Below are positions 42,971 through 43,248 of a stretch of 43,248 nucleotides of DNA, piece by piece. A program made the translations under genes and the position numbers. How positions within the stretch are numbered: position 1 is the first letter of the stretch; the number at the start of each line of letters is the position of its first letter. The notes below the pieces were generated by a model. The model saw only the letters and a list, made by a program, of their open reading frames with translations. It searched no databases and was not told where the DNA came from. Source of the stretch: Bdellovibrionales bacterium (GTDB taxonomy: Bacteria > Bdellovibrionota > Bdellovibrionia > Bdellovibrionales > UBA1609); contig JAPPLG010000003.1 of the NCBI GenBank assembly GCA_028819545.1, positions 1 to 43,248 on the forward strand. Direction: 5' to 3'.

Positions 42971-43248
42971 TTATTTCAAGTTTTTCTTTAGTTTGAGAAT
43001 TTTTGTTTTAGATAAACCTGTTATTTTAACGATAAGTTCAATATCCATTTTGTTTTTAATCATATTCACAGCCACCAACTTCATACCTTCTTCTAAGCCT
43101 TCTCCTCTGCCCTCTGCTCTGCCCTCTGCTTTACCTTTTGCTTTACCTTCCGTTATACCTTTTGCTATGCCTTCCGCCATACCTTGTGCTATGCCTTCTT
43201 TTCTACCTTCCGAGAGACCTTTTTCTCTGGCATAATCCAGCTCAGCCA
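42971..43248 (-). CDS. Rpn-type (PD-(D/E)XK) nuclease/transposase-like protein, C-terminal part only
   Basis: The frame stays open to the window edge, so the N-terminal nuclease domain is missing. What remains reads AELDYAREKGLSEGRKEG, then nine or so (A/G)KGxxEG-type repeats and MIKNKMDIELIVKITGLSKT at the end. This tail of Gly-Glu-Lys hexapeptides and a 'GxSxxxIxxITGLs' helix is characteristic of Rpn family recombination-promoting nucleases. The repeats invite slippage. Its presence at the edge of a repeat-rich stretch fits a mobile or recombining region. Confidence 0.78.
   Translation of the reverse strand, partial: AELDYAREKGLSEGRKEGIAQGMAEGIAKGITEGKAKGKAEGRAEGRGEGLEEGMKLVAVNMIKNKMDIELIVKITGLSKTKILKLKKNLK

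Noticed and set aside
1-43248. CRISPR array, rRNA or tRNA genes
   Set aside because: The repeats are palindromic, irregularly spaced and lack unique spacers of constant size; no cloverleaf or rRNA core was seen.

Overview
The window is AT-rich DNA from a Gram-negative bacterium. The gene content points to the Bdellovibrionota (Bdellovibrio and like organisms), mainly because of a Tad/Flp (type IVb) pilus cluster that runs into a secreted YD-repeat protein followed by very small secreted proteins. That is the arrangement known from the Bdellovibrio host-interaction ('hit') locus (bd0109/bd0108). A very large zinc-protease lipoprotein and a mevalonate pathway also fit. The taxonomic call is inference; no rRNA or tRNA gene is present to settle it.

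Layout. (1) 1-8 kb, mostly minus strand: thrS-infC, then rpmI-rplT running without a break into mevalonate-pathway genes (type 2 IPP isomerase, HMG-CoA reductase, GHMP kinase). These downstream genes are joined by TTGA, ATGA and GTGA stop/start overlaps. A plus-strand S66-peptidase relative that lacks its catalytic core splits infC from rpmI. A palindromic repeat is inserted in frame in the GHMP kinase. (2) 8-18.6 kb: an outer-membrane-type protein and an approximately 1870-residue metalloprotease lipoprotein (minus), divergent from secreted protein - lysine 2,3-aminomutase - secreted protein (plus). (3) 18.5-23.6 kb: gap-pgk-tpiA, small membrane/exported proteins (one split by a homopolymer frameshift), and an IS30 remnant. 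(4) 23.6-27.3 kb: tmk-holB-tatD (plus) and corA (minus). (5) 27.5-42.7 kb, all minus: the Tad region. In transcription order it holds a prepilin peptidase, three TadE-type pseudopilins, CpaB, secretin CpaC, a fused CpaE-CpaF (TadZ-TadA) ATPase and a TadB-like protein, then the hit-like YD-repeat gene with two tandem small secreted paralogues. After these come an unknown protein, AmgK and MurU-like cell-wall salvage enzymes, and a large TadG-like protein. (6) The right edge cuts an Rpn-type nuclease gene.

The spaces between genes carry a mosaic repeat family with four recurring modules, plus several long hairpins with perfect or near-perfect arms. Many starts are non-ATG or sit in stop/start overlaps, so several starts given here differ from the longest open frame.

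How it fits together: regions 1, 3 and 4 are housekeeping. Region 5 looks like an envelope/predation module in which pilus assembly, a candidate predation-growth switch and peptidoglycan-sugar salvage lie side by side.
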